A program made the translations under genes and the position numbers. The notes below the pieces were generated by a model, which saw nothing but the letters and a program-made list of their open reading frames with translations, was not told where the DNA came from and did no database searches. A DNA stretch of 61,767 nucleotides from assembly GCA_032718475.1 (NCBI GenBank), contig JAUCBJ010002453.1, positions 1-61,767 of the forward strand. Reading direction: 5' to 3'. This document shows, piece after piece, positions 1 through 9,045 of this stretch. Origin of the DNA: Nemertoderma westbladi (Eukaryota; Xenacoelomorpha; Nemertodermatida; Nemertodermatidae). Every line of letters begins with the position of its first letter. The stretch's first letter is position 1.

Positions 1-366
1 AAAATAACGGGGCAATTCAGCAAAGGCTTTTACAGTAGATGCTCATTTGAACATTTTATTTTTAATCATGTACTATTTCGAACATTAGTGAAAAATATTA
101 ACAGGTACAGGTACTACATTTATATCTAATTAAAGTTTATTATTGTTGTTATCTCCTGCATGGATGTGATAAATTGATCCATCGTCGACTGAAGTAAACT
201 GAGTCACCGTCTGTGTCCGTTCAGTTTTACTGAAGACTGTCGCCATATTTTCTTTGCTCATTTTCTCTAAAATGTGAAATGGAATAAAGTCTTAAACGTT
301 AAACAATTGTTTACATAAAGTAGCTAGTCCCGTCACTTCAAATTGGACGTACGCATTATGCATACA
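1..366. other. AT-rich non-coding stretch, nothing recognised
   Basis: No open frame of useful length, no RNA gene and no repeat that I recognise. The composition is AT-rich like the rest of the intergenic DNA in the window. Confidence 0.6.
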
Positions 367-395
367 CGTGCTGCTTTATTGAATAAAGCAGCACG
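367..395. repeat. Perfect inverted repeat, 14-bp arms, 1-nt centre
   Basis: The left arm CGTGCTGCTTTATT (367-380) is followed by one G and then its exact reverse complement (382-395). The arm contains GTGCTGCT, a string also found in the subrepeats of the foldback element at 5891-6554, so a shared transposon origin is possible but not shown. Confidence 0.8.
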
Positions 396-469
396 CTCAC
401 GCATTAATATAAATGGAAATAATACATTCTGGAAAACGGTAATTTAAGTTGTTTACATGTTATTGATTA

Positions 470-525
470 CTTTGCAGCGTTCCGTCCTATAGGCAGCAAC
501 GCTGCAAAGTAGTACTTTGCAGCGT
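470..525. repeat. Three alternating copies of a 13-bp inverted repeat
   Basis: ACTTTGCAGCGTT (470-482), its reverse complement (498-510) and ACTTTGCAGCGTT again (513-525) lie in direct succession. The middle copy can pair with either neighbour, giving two mutually exclusive hairpins. It is probably the edge of a small foldback or MITE-type element whose other end I could not find. Confidence 0.7.
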
Positions 526-566
526 TACGAGTAATTCACAAGAACGCTGTGACGTTGAAATAATGT

Positions 567-630
567 GGGGCGAGCCACGAAGTTGGCGGAGCCTTAGCTG
601 GGGCGAGCCACGAAGTTGGCGGAGCCTTAG
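567..630. repeat. 33-bp tandem duplication
   Basis: A segment starting GGGGCGAGCCACGAAGTTGG occurs at 567 and again at 600. The two copies are identical over at least 31 bp and sit head to tail, so this is a recent duplication. Confidence 0.85.
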
Positions 631-672
631 TGAATTGACACTGTTAGGGGGTGGGTCAATTTATGCAAATAG

Positions 673-720
673 TTGTCGTCGTCGTCGTCGTCGTTGTCGT
701 CGTCGTCGTCGTCGTCGTCG
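673..720. repeat. GTC/TCG trinucleotide microsatellite
   Basis: About 16 units of GTC with a single GTT interruption. Short TCG blocks recur at the same place in each of the following 315-bp repeat units (around 1026-1035 and 1341-1350), so the microsatellite is an expanded part of that repeat. Confidence 0.9.
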
Positions 721-1760
721 TTACGATTTTGACATGCTAATAACTTTGTCGGATTTAAAGCTGCCAAGTTGAAAATTTGTAGGTATCAATATGAGCAAAA
801 GTTGAGATTTTTGAGCGACTTTCAGACACCATCAGTGCAATGGTCTCCCGCTAGAGGGCCACATGTCTAAACATTAAATGCCCTCCCATTTCTTTGCTTT
901 TAATCCGTTTAAGCTGAAACTTGGCAGATATGTATTAGACCATTAGCTGTGACTTTCAAAGGAGGCGAATCCATCTGCAGTTCTCCAGTCTGCCGCTAGA
1001 GGGCCAAAGGTCTGAAAGTGAAATCGTTGTCGTCGTTACGATTTTGACATGCTAATAACTTTGTCGGATTTAAAGCTGCCAAGTTGAAAATTTGTAGGTA
1101 TCAATATGAGCAAAAGTTGAGATTTTTGAGAGACTTTCAGACACCATCAGTGCAATGGTCTCCCGCTAGAGGGCCACATGTCTAAACATTAAATGCCCTC
1201 CCATTTCTTTGCTTTTAATCCGTTTAAGCTGAAACTTGGCAGATATGTATTAGACCATTAGCTGTGACTTTCAAAGGAGGCGAATCCATCTGCAGTTCTC
1301 CAGTCTGCCGCTAGAGGGCCAAATGTCTGAAAGTGAAATCGTTGTCGTCGTTATGATATTGACATGCTTATAACTTTGTCGAATTTAAAGCTGCCAAGTT
1401 GAAAATTTGTTTTGTTGAAAATCAGTTCAACAGTCACCCGCTATAGGACTACTTTATGCCTGAAAGTGAATAGATTCTCCCGTCTCATTGATTTTAATCA
1501 GTTTAAGCTGAATCTTGCCATATATTCTGGACCACATGCTGCGTCTTTGTGGGGGGGGGGGGAGATTTAATCGGTCTGCCGCTATACGACGAAATTTCTG
1601 AAAGTGAGATCCGTCTCTCATTTCGTTATCCGTTATTCAAGATGAAACTTGGCCGATGTACGTATGTACTATTCATCCATAGGCTGTGGCTTTGTGGGGC
1701 TGGAGACCCTAATCCATCTTCAGTTCTCACTATACCGCTAGAGTCAGAAATGTCTGAATA
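721..1760. repeat. 315-bp tandem repeat, two near-identical units plus a diverged tail
   Basis: TTACGATTTTGACATGCTAA starts units at 721 and 1036, and a diverged version starts at 1351, a constant 315-bp step. Units 1 and 2 differ at very few bases; the third departs after about 80 bp. Each unit has an inner half-period of about 145 bp marked by the box CCGCTAGAGGGC at 848-859, 993-1004, 1163-1174 and 1308-1319. Degraded boxes follow near 1438, 1578 and 1735. A run of 12 G (1551-1562) interrupts the diverged tail. Confidence 0.9.
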
Positions 1761-1960
1761 GAAATGAAAGAGGTAAAAAGTGATTAGGCGAAATCTGCTT
1801 AAAATTTGCTAATACAGTAATACTTTCGAATTAGTACTTAAATTAAATTTAAGTCACGTGCTGCGCGAAGGCCCCACTTCGTGTAACAAAATATGTTGTA
1901 TAATTTGTCCGAGCCATTTAGACGCACCTGACATCCTGACATGAGCTGAATGTGTCCTGC
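1761..1960. other. Short non-coding linker
   Basis: Nothing recognised apart from CACGTGCTGCGCGAAGGCCC near 1856-1875. It resembles the CACGTGCTGCTCGAAGCCCC subrepeats of the foldback element at 5650-6806 and may be a diverged single copy. Confidence 0.45.
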
Positions 1961-2203
1961 CTCCTGAGTTTGTAGTAGGGCCTACTGTAGTACATTAGTA
2001 TAATAGTCGTACGGTAGGTACAGCGGTAGTACTGTCTGAATGTCTGACTGTAGCATGGCCTGGCCTGTAGTGTGGTACTATTCTGTTTGTGGTTGTGGTA
2101 GTAGTACTGTAGTACTGCTGTACTGTAGTACCATGCTGCCATGGTACTTTGGTAGTACCAGTCAGCCAGTAGGCCTAACTGCATGCAGTACCGTACACCC
2201 CTC
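1960..2203. repeat. GTAC-rich cryptically simple DNA, left part
   Basis: GTAC occurs 13 times in about 215 bp, where random sequence would give about one. Words such as TAGTACTG, GGTACT and TAGGCCTA are scrambled rather than tandem. The same composition resumes at 5211 on the far side of the LINE insertion, so this was one continuous block before the LINE arrived. Confidence 0.75.
2193..2203. repeat. Target-site duplication of LINE copy 1, 3' side
   Basis: GTACACCCCTC here is identical to 5211-5221. The two copies flank the minus-strand LINE exactly at its (AGT)n tail and at its 5' hairpin, marking target-primed insertion with an 11-bp duplication. Confidence 0.85.
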
Positions 2204-2241
2204 TACTACTAGGATCGGCATGCTGCATTGCAGCTGCATTT

Positions 2242-2935
2242 TTAAGAATGCTGTGCCGGCTTGTCAACAAAATTGCACCGCCACAACTCCCTATCACCCA
2301 TGACATTTGCTAGATCATCCGCATCTTTAAGGCCAGTGTCCTTTAAGATGCGTCTCAAGAAAGTCATGGGCTGTCCACCATGCTTATTCACTCCATGAGG
2401 CTGCCAAAGTACAAGATTATGCACTGGCTGGTCCTCACGGCGAAAGCAATGTCCTGCAAAGCGGAGGCGATTTTGTTCTAGTGTCAAGCTTGGGGGAACC
2501 AATGAGACACCTCCAATGTTATATAGTGTCTGGTTGGAGATGTGTGCATTGTACTTGACACAATGAACCCGGCGTAGCATTCTTGTGAATGTGCCATCCA
2601 GAGATTTGGTGTCCTCAGCAGTTAGAGCCCAGCATGGACTCCCGTAGAGGAGTACTGGAACTACTGCTGCTCTAAATAATCGGACCTTAAGTTTCCGATT
2701 AATTCTAGGTGACTTCCAAATCCTGGAAAGCCTATTCAAGGCTGCCCATGCCTTTCCCTTACGTATTCGAAGGTCCTCACCTGACTTCCGGATCCATGAT
2801 CCCAGGTAACAGAAGTCGTCCACATGCTCAAGCATACCATCCTTTGAGCTTATGCTCATCCGATCAGAGACTTGCTGAGGACTTTCAAAGTTAACTGTCA
2901 GAATTTTGGTCTTTCTGGAGTTAATAAAAGACCAA
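2242..2935 (-). pseudogene. LINE ORF, C-terminal third (RT thumb and tail)
   Basis: This segment continues the reverse transcriptase ORF in a shifted frame. After the RT core the expected NSRKTKI-type string is found only after a one-base shift near 2925-2935. Then follow VDDFCYLGSWI and, towards the C-terminus, NRLRFAGHCFRRED, a tail typical of this LINE group. The frame ends at the stop at 2242-2244. The stretch 2242-2859 is open from a methionine, but that start is internal and has no meaning on its own. The second LINE copy at 13169-13446 encodes the same last 75 or so residues with scattered differences. Confidence 0.85.
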
Positions 2936-4799
2936 AACTAGAAGCAGCATGTTCTAATAAGCTGAGGAGCCGTTGGGCTCCCTCTAATGATTCTGAGAGT
3001 ACTCCTAAGTCATCAGCAAAATCTAGATCAGTTAGGTACTTGGCAGGATTTCCTCGACTTCTGGAGCCAGTAGGTGGAGCTATCATCACCCCATCATCAT
3101 TATGATGATCTAAGGACATGCGTAGAACATAGTCAACCACAATAATGAACAAGAATGGTGCAAGTGTGTCTCCTTGGAGGACGCCCCATAACACTTCAAA
3201 TGGTTCTGTGTCACCGTCAACAGTAGACACAAATGTTGTCGAACCATCGTATACTGATCTGATTGCTGCAATAATTTCATCAGGAATCCCATATAATGAA
3301 AGTATGCTGAACATACGTGACCGAGAGACTGAATCAAAGGCCCTGAAGAAGTCAACAAAGATAACAGCCAGATGCCTGTCTTTCTTTTTTGACAATTCTT
3401 CAATTATCCTTCTAAGTGCCAAAATGGGCTCCATGGTCCCACGACCTTTACGGAACCCATTCTGATTTCCACGGAGCAGTCTCTCAATCGGATCCCTGAT
3501 GCGATTTAATAGAATCCTATTGTATAGCTTTGCAGCAATCGAGATCAATGAGATTCCCCGAAAAGAACCATAGAGTGTTAGGTTGCCCTTCTTGGGAACT
3601 GGCACCAACTTATTTGTTTTCATTTCTTGTGGGACTCTTGTTGTTCGGTACATGTCTACTATGATGGGATAGATGAGCTTTAAACACTCAGGTATTTTAA
3701 AGACCTCAGGGGGAACACCATCTACTCCACTGGCACGATTGGTCTTAATGCTCTTTGCAGCAGCCTTCACTTCTGCAAAGGGGATATCGCCAATGGGAAT
3801 ATCTGGGAGTACAGACTCAGACACTTTTACTTCTATAAAGTTATCAGGCAATACCCTGTCATTATTGAGGAGCTTTTCAAAGTGGGCTTTCCAACCATTG
3901 AGGCGATCGGCTGGTGATTCAGCCTTAACCTTGGTGGTTGGTTGGCTTTTCCGCCCAGTAAGCAGATTGATCGATTTCCATGCCTGGGATGATTGCCTGT
4001 TGTCGTCAGCATCATTGATGGCATCAACCTGTTGGTTTATTAGCTCCTGTAGATTAACAGAGTACTGCCTGTTCAGGGACCTAGATGCAGCCTTAACTGC
4101 ATTCTTGGCCGCTGTAGTCTGTTTGAGTCGGGACTCTTTCTGCGCCTTATGAAGGTCATTTCGGCACTTCTGAATTTTGTTGTCAGTCCAGGGGGCCCTT
4201 TTCCTGTTTCGAGGGTATACAGGAACTGTTTCTGCAGCTGCTAACTTAACTGCTTCTGTAAAGGCAGTATAGCCCTCACAGTGATCTGCCGCCTCAGAGG
4301 CAAGAGCCTCATACCTGTTGCTCAGCTGTAGTGTGAAGCTGGATCTCACACTTGGCTGTTGCAACAGAGAGGACCAGTCATGCCGCGGCAAGGCAGATTT
4401 CGTTGTTCTGCTAGCACGCAGACTAAGTCTTACCTTGGCCACAATAAGGCGGTGATCACTGGAGAAGGGTCGAAGTGTAAATGCATTACAGTCTTGTATA
4501 GAGCTCCTGTATTTCCTACGAAACAGAATATGGTCTATCTGGGACTTGTGACCACTGGGTCCACTATGAGTCCATAGCTTTCCAGTTCGCTTCTTGAACT
4601 GGGTTTCAGCCGAAAACAACCCATTTCCAGAGATAAAATCCTGAAGATGGACAGAATTTCGGTTAACACTATTGCTATAGACCCAGGGCGATGTAGGTGA
4701 TTGATGCAGACTTGCATTAAAGTCTCCCAGGAATGTTAAGAATGCATGCTGATCCACTCCATCAGTAGCTGCTTGTAGATTGTGGTAGAAATTTTCCAC
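2898..4799 (-). pseudogene. LINE ORF, central part: endonuclease end and reverse transcriptase
   Basis: This is an open stretch of 633 codons. Residues 25-29 are GDFNA and residues 114-116 SDH, the conserved motifs of the apurinic-type endonuclease that nicks the target. The reverse transcriptase follows: QNGFRKGRGT, the motif A aspartate in VDFFRAFDS, GVLQGDTLAPFLF (motif B) and the catalytic FADD at residues 594-597. The first codon of the open stretch is GTG, directly downstream of an in-frame TAG at 4800-4802, so it is not a true start: the endonuclease reading continues upstream. The 3' end leaves frame just after the RT core. RT and endonuclease catalytic residues are intact, so the inactivation looks recent. 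Confidence 0.9.
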
Positions 4800-5170
4800 C
4801 TACTCTACAGGGGCAACACTAGTTGGAGAGTAGCACACAATCAGAACCACCTTAGGAAACTTCTTAGCCAGTCTTCCAGAACATGAGAAGTGGCAACGGA
4901 TGATGCGGTTAGAGATTTGGTCTATTTTGTCCAATGCTGCATGTGCAGTTGGATTCATCAATAGACCAATTCCACCATTGCCACTATCATCTGCTGACGC
5001 GAGGGCGAGTCGCCAACCGCCCCCATGTCCTTAATCAGAACCTCATCAGTCTGTCCAGTCTGCATTCGGTGCTCTTGAACACCCACTGCGCTGCTAAGAG
5101 AGAGCTTATCTGCCAAGGCAGTCAGCTCACCTTGTCGCATTGGGGACCCGAGTGTTAGGGTGTTTACTGA
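4800..5170 (-). pseudogene. LINE ORF, N-terminal endonuclease part, broken
   Basis: Two frames together make the start of the endonuclease. From about 5165 down, one frame reads SPMRQGELTALADKL and then GVQEHR, which holds the catalytic-glutamate motif. A frameshift between about 5015 and 5060 moves the reading to a frame with NGGIGLLMN, the glycine-rich strand typical of these nucleases, and then VLIVCYSPT. That frame meets TAG at 4800-4802. An asparagine lies upstream (VNTLTL) where the family has its first catalytic residue, so little of the 5' end is missing. Confidence 0.75.
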
Positions 5171-5183
5171 GGCTAGTCTAGTG

Positions 5184-5209
5184 ACTTGCCTCCCTCAAGG
5201 GAGGCAAGT
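5184..5209. repeat. Perfect 12-bp hairpin at the 5' end of the LINE
   Basis: ACTTGCCTCCCT (5184-5195), two bases, then its exact reverse complement (5198-5209). The outer edge lies one base from the end of the element and the start of the target duplication, so the hairpin is at the very 5' terminus of the inserted copy. Confidence 0.85.
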
Positions 5210-5210
5210 T

Positions 5211-5221
5211 GTACACCCCTC
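5211..5221. repeat. Target-site duplication of LINE copy 1, 5' side
   Basis: GTACACCCCTC, identical to 2193-2203. Confidence 0.85.
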
Positions 5222-5639
5222 ACCTCAGCCCAGCTGCCCCTGCAGTAGTACCGGTACCTACCAGCCTACCGCTGTATCGTACCTACAGTTCAGCAGATTC
5301 TGGTTGTCAGGTAAGGTCAGACAGTCAGAAGGTAGTCCGGTTCCAATCCGAGTAGGCCTACAGGCAATGTAGACAGGACTACTGTGTACTGCAGTACTGG
5401 ACTAGAGGACTACCGACTACAGCTGTACAGGCCGACAGGAGTAGGTACCGCTACCCAGCTACCGCTACCGGCTGACCGGTACGTTCAACGGTACGTCACT
5501 GCATAGGCTACATCTGTCAGTCTGTACATGACAGCATGAGCTTGAACATTACTGCATTAGCCATGAGGCAGTGAGGTACCGCCGTCAGGGTCAGCCGTAC
5601 TGCGTACTCAACCGGGCAACCGGCTGACCGGGCCGGTAT
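5222..5639. repeat. GTAC-rich cryptically simple DNA, middle part
   Basis: GTAC occurs about 13 times, with GGTACC, CGTACC and CCGGCTGACCGG words. This is the right half of the block interrupted by the LINE, and it is itself interrupted at 5640 by the foldback element. No coding sequence recognised. Confidence 0.7.
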
Positions 5640-5649
5640 CAGGGTATGC

Positions 5650-6056
5650 ACAAGTCCCTAAAAGGTGCCACCCTGCTCCATAGCGCGGGAAATTCAAATG
5701 ATTGAAAGACATGTAATTTGTACTGGAAAGGGTGGCAGATCAGATCTGCTACCTATATTTTGGCGGTAAATTCAAATCTGTTTTAACGTTGAATACATAG
5801 AGTAAGACTGAATGTAATTCATTGAATCAGAATAAATTATTTCTTATCGGTTTAACTCACTCATCCGTTATTGTTGTTGTTTTATCTATTCTGGGACTTC
5901 GAGCAGCACGTGAACAACTAAACCAGCACGTTAACTAGTTTGGGGCTTCGAGCAGCACATGAACAACTAAGCTGACTGGTTAACTATAGTCTGGGACTTC
6001 CAGTAGCACGTGAACAACTAAGCTGACTGGTTAACTAGTCTGGGACTTCGAGCAAA
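5650..6056. repeat. Left arm of foldback element
   Basis: Outer 240 bp of single-copy arm, then tandem units starting CTGGGACTTCGAGCAGCACG at 5891 with a period of about 50 bp, about 3.3 copies. Each ends in a GTTAAC-containing stretch. The units pair with those of the right arm. Confidence 0.88.
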
Positions 6057-6071
6057 ATTGCAAATTGAGGA

Positions 6072-6091
6072 GGGGGGGGGGGGGGGGGGGG
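6072..6091 (+). repeat. G20 homopolymer
   Basis: Twenty consecutive G followed by TCGGGGG. It lies just inside the left arm of the foldback element and could form a G-quadruplex. The length is at the limit of what sequencing reports reliably. Confidence 0.9.
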
Positions 6092-6281
6092 TCGGGGGAT
6101 TTGGCTTAACTTCTATCAGTAAAATGTAAAGAACATTTATTATTTGCTTGTATCAGTTATAATTACATCAGAACATTATAATTATAACAATATAGCAGGG
6201 AACTGATAGTAAAATATATCGCAGGTAAGCCTACTGTAATAACAATAGGTGTATAATGCTTCTGCCTATACTGCTATATCT

Positions 6282-6806
6282 GTCCCAGACATGTACCAGA
6301 CTAGTTAACCAGTCAGCTTAGTTGTTTACGTGCTGCCCGAAGTCCCAGACTTGTTAACCAGTAAGTTTAGTTGTTCACGTGCTGCTCGAAGCCCCAGACT
6401 AGTTAACGTGCTGGTTTAGTTGTTCACGTGCTGCTCGAGAGTACCCAGAACTAGGTAACCAGCCAGTTTAGTTGTTTCACGTGGTGCTCGAAGCCCCAGA
6501 CTACCGGTAGTTAGCGTGCTGGTTTAGTTGTTCACGTGCTGCTCGAAGTCCCAGAATAGATAAATCAACAACATTACCGGATGAGTGAGTTAAACCGATA
6601 ATAAATAATTTATTCTGATTCAATGAATTACATTGGCAGATTGGTCTTACTCTATTAATGTATTCAATGTTAAAACAGATTTGAATTTACCGCCAATATA
6701 TAGGTGGCAGATCTGATCTGCCACCCTTTCCAGTACAAATAACATGTCTTTCAATCATTTGAATTTCCCGCGCTATGGAGCAGGGTGGCACCTTTTAGGG
6801 ACTTGT
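6282..6806. repeat. Right arm of foldback element
   Basis: Inverted copy of the left arm with about five 50-bp subrepeats (6282-6554), then 250 bp of single-copy arm. It contains the 23-bp perfect palindrome around GGCAGATCTGATCTGCC at 6703-6725. The right arm has more subrepeats than the left. Confidence 0.88.
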
Positions 6807-6816
6807 CAGGGTATGC

Positions 6817-7689
6817 TGGTAGGCAGGTAGGTAAGCAATCAGGCAGTACAGAAATAGGCAGGTTCAAGACGGCCCGCCAGTCTGCGCTGCGCTGCGCACA
6901 AGCGTGGAGCGTGTAGGCCAGACTAGACAGGCAGACAGGTGTAGGCCTATGTCATATGTAGGTCTGTAGGTGGAGTTTATGAACTTCAAACAAAAATTAT
7001 TGTCAATATCAGAATATGAAAATGCTATCTCACGACGCCACCAATTCGCAAAGCGAGTAGAGTGGTGGACCGTGGACGCCTCTGAGACTGTGAGAATGTG
7101 AAATTATGACTGTATGAGAATTCTGGGGAATTTCGGGTTTGTCAGTTTGGTAAGGCATGTACAGTAAGGTAGGCCTACCTGCCTACCCAAACAGCCATAC
7201 CCAGTCTGCCACTCAGCCAGTACACCATACTGCCATACAGCCATACTGCATGCGCATACAGATACAGTCAGACCTCAGACAGGCATAGGCCTACCCACCA
7301 CCGGCAGACCGGAGGCAATTTTTTTGTCATTTTTATATATCGGTAGCGGGCTGGCAGGGTAGGCCTATACCAGTATACCAATCTGCCAATTGACATATTG
7401 AGGGAAAGTAGCATGTTACTGCGTTACAGAGGCAGGTTTTTCTAACCAAAACAATAAACGCCCACTTTTCCAATGGAGGGAAAGGAGCAGGTTATAGAGG
7501 CGGGTTTACGATCTGTTTACCAGGGTGGGCTTAAGTGCCTATTTACTGATTTAACTGGCTACCTGCATGACTGGTGGGTTGGGTAGGCACTATAGGCAGT
7601 AGGCTACCAAACTAGACTGCCCGATAGAGCCTAATTCTCTGTAGGGCCTAGTAATTAAAAAACCTATTTTTTCACTAAATTTTCAAAAA
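6817..7689. other. Non-coding DNA, right end of the GTAC/AGGCCTA-rich block
   Basis: No gene found. It is rich in GTAGGCCTAC-like words and CAGGCAGGTAGG strings. It holds one imperfect direct repeat, GAGGGAAAG...CAGGTT..., at 7400-7441 and 7476-7508. Confidence 0.6.
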
Positions 7690-8819
7690 GGGTCCTACTA
7701 AATACTACAAAAAGCACAAAACAAGCACAAAAAAGCACAAAAAAGTCAAGAAAAGCACAAAAAAGCACAAAAAAAGCACAAAAAAGCACAAAAAAAGTAA
7801 AAAAAAGCACAAAAAAGTAAAAAAAAAGCACAAAAAAGCAAACTGATAGATGTTTATTGAGCTTGTAATAGAACAGATGATAGAAGCAATATCATGTAGT
7901 GCAGTAGTGTCTAGGTTACCCGAAGGATAATCACATGTCCAGTATGCTTTCATGTCATATAGCTGCCAGTGAGTGAGTACCAGCACGAGCACTTACAGAC
8001 TTACAGGTACAGCCCTACCACGAGCACCCTAGTGCAATATCAGGCTAATGTCAGTATGTAAATATGGTTCAATTCAAATATCAAGATAGAACTTATAATA
8101 CTGTAGTAGACTTTGTTATTGTCTTGTCACATTATGTCAACCTGTCAACTTATCAGCGTTCTGGTTAATTACTTGTAACGATGTAGCGACGCAGCATAGG
8201 CGCTTGTAAACTGTATATGTCAGTGTTGACCGAAATCGCGATTATTCTATTATTGGAATGCCTTTATTCACCGATAAATCGACATACTGTACAATTATAT
8301 CACGTCACGGTCTGCCCGAACCTCTCGAGTGGGCGATCGATAACGTCTGAGGACAAGTATGATGATATTAGTCATAGTCATACTTGCAAGAATCTCGCTT
8401 AGGTCGGAACTGCCTTGGTTACGATATCTGCGTCTGTTGGAAACACAGTTCCTGCCTGGGTTTAACCACTGCTGTTGTAACACTACTGTATACTTTGAAA
8501 TTTCTATAACTGCCAGATTGTTTGCAATGTTGTTTAGGAGTTCATGCGTACTTATCTTATATGTCAGGGGGGGAAGGGGGTGTCTGTAACAATATCTCTC
8601 ATGTTTTCGCCCCCCCCCCCCCCCCCCCCTCCCCCCATCTCTCTTGATGTGAGAATGTTTTTTTGTGCTTTTTTTTACTTTTTTTGTGCTTTTTTTTACT
8701 TTTTTTTGTGCTTTTTTTTTACTTTTTTGTGCTTTTTTGTGCTTTTTTTTGTGCTTTTTTGTGCTTTTCTTGACTTTTTTGTGCTTGTTTTGTGCTTTTT
8801 GTAGTATTTAGTAGGACCC
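7690..8819. mobile_element. Second long-inverted-repeat element with low-complexity arms
   Basis: The left end (from 7690) is GGGTCCTACTAAATACTAC and the right end (to 8819) is its exact reverse complement. Each arm continues as 150-160 bp of AGCACAAAAAA-type units with interspersed AAAAGT (7690-7843 and 8658-8819). The inner 810 bp hold no transposase. A C20 run (8610-8629) lies just inside the right arm. Flanks are A-rich on both sides (AAAAA at 7685-7689, A7 at 8820-8826), so a 5-bp A duplication is possible but cannot be proved. The lysine-rich and phenylalanine-rich frames here are shadows of the arms. Superfamily unknown. Confidence 0.8.
7844..8657. other. Interior of the inverted-repeat element, nothing recognised
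   Basis: Only short unconvincing frames. CAGGGGGGGAAGGGGG (around 8567) and C20 (8610-8629) are the only notable strings. Confidence 0.55.
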
Positions 8820-9045
8820 AAAAAAACCCGATGTCTGGATGTGCTAAAAATTTTCCCAGCACACAGGTCACTTCGACTTCGACACACCCAGAAATTGTGT
8901 ACAGGTGTAGGCCTAACGAAATACTGAAATATCTTGTACCGAAGTGAAAGTCTGTCAGTCTGTATCAACCAATCAGCGTACCGGTAGCTGTAGGTCAGTA
9001 GGTGGCTAACTTTGTATAGAAATATACCTATATGACTATTTTGAC
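8820..9045. other. Upstream region of the uL13 gene
   Basis: 226 bp between the DNA transposon and the uL13 start codon. ACCAATCAGC at 8968-8977 contains a CCAAT box (8969-8973) about 75 bp before the ATG, compatible with an NF-Y-type promoter element. No clear TATA box at a suitable distance and no clear TCT initiator were seen. Confidence 0.4.

Larger units (their letters stand above)
2204..5210 (-). mobile_element. RTE/Proto2-like non-LTR retrotransposon (LINE), near full length, inactive
   Basis: A 3.0-kb element on the minus strand with one ORF in the order apurinic-type endonuclease, then reverse transcriptase, then a C-terminal region with the string RLRFAGHCFRRED. There is a very short 3' UTR of about 38 nt and a short (AGT)n tail. 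Single-ORF layout, length near 3 kb, tiny 3' UTR and simple-repeat tail fit the RTE superfamily; assignment to a clade is my inference. The copy is dead: there is a frameshift in the endonuclease part (between about 5015 and 5060), an in-frame TAG at 4800-4802 and a frameshift after the RT core (about 2925-2935). It is flanked by the 11-bp duplication GTACACCCCTC. A second, truncated copy lies at 13169-13446. Confidence 0.9.
5640..6816. mobile_element. Non-autonomous foldback / Mutator-like DNA transposon with 10-bp target duplication
   Basis: Direct repeats CAGGGTATGC (5640-5649 and 6807-6816) flank an element of 1157 bp (5650-6806) beginning ACAAGTCCCTAAAAGG and ending in its reverse complement. 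The arms are unusually long: the outer 240 bp on each side are nearly identical in inverted orientation, and the inner parts consist of about 50-bp subrepeats (about 3 on the left, 5 on the right). The middle (6057-6281) has a G20 run and AT-rich DNA with no transposase. Long arms plus a 9-10-bp duplication are typical of Mutator-like elements; variable subrepeats inside the arms are typical of foldback elements. The superfamily is inferred. Confidence 0.88.

Noticed and set aside
563-772. 69-codon gene at the left end
   Set aside because: It is made of the 33-bp duplication and the TCG microsatellite.
1549-1761. 70-codon open frame in the diverged repeat tail
   Set aside because: It starts in a G run inside the 315-bp repeat family, and the corresponding frame is not kept in the better-preserved units.
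1918-2303. Tyrosine/serine-rich open frames on both strands
   Set aside because: They arise from the GTAC-rich simple DNA and run into the LINE boundary.
8544-8968. Phenylalanine-rich and lysine-rich open frames
   Set aside because: They are translations of the low-complexity arm of the inverted-repeat element.
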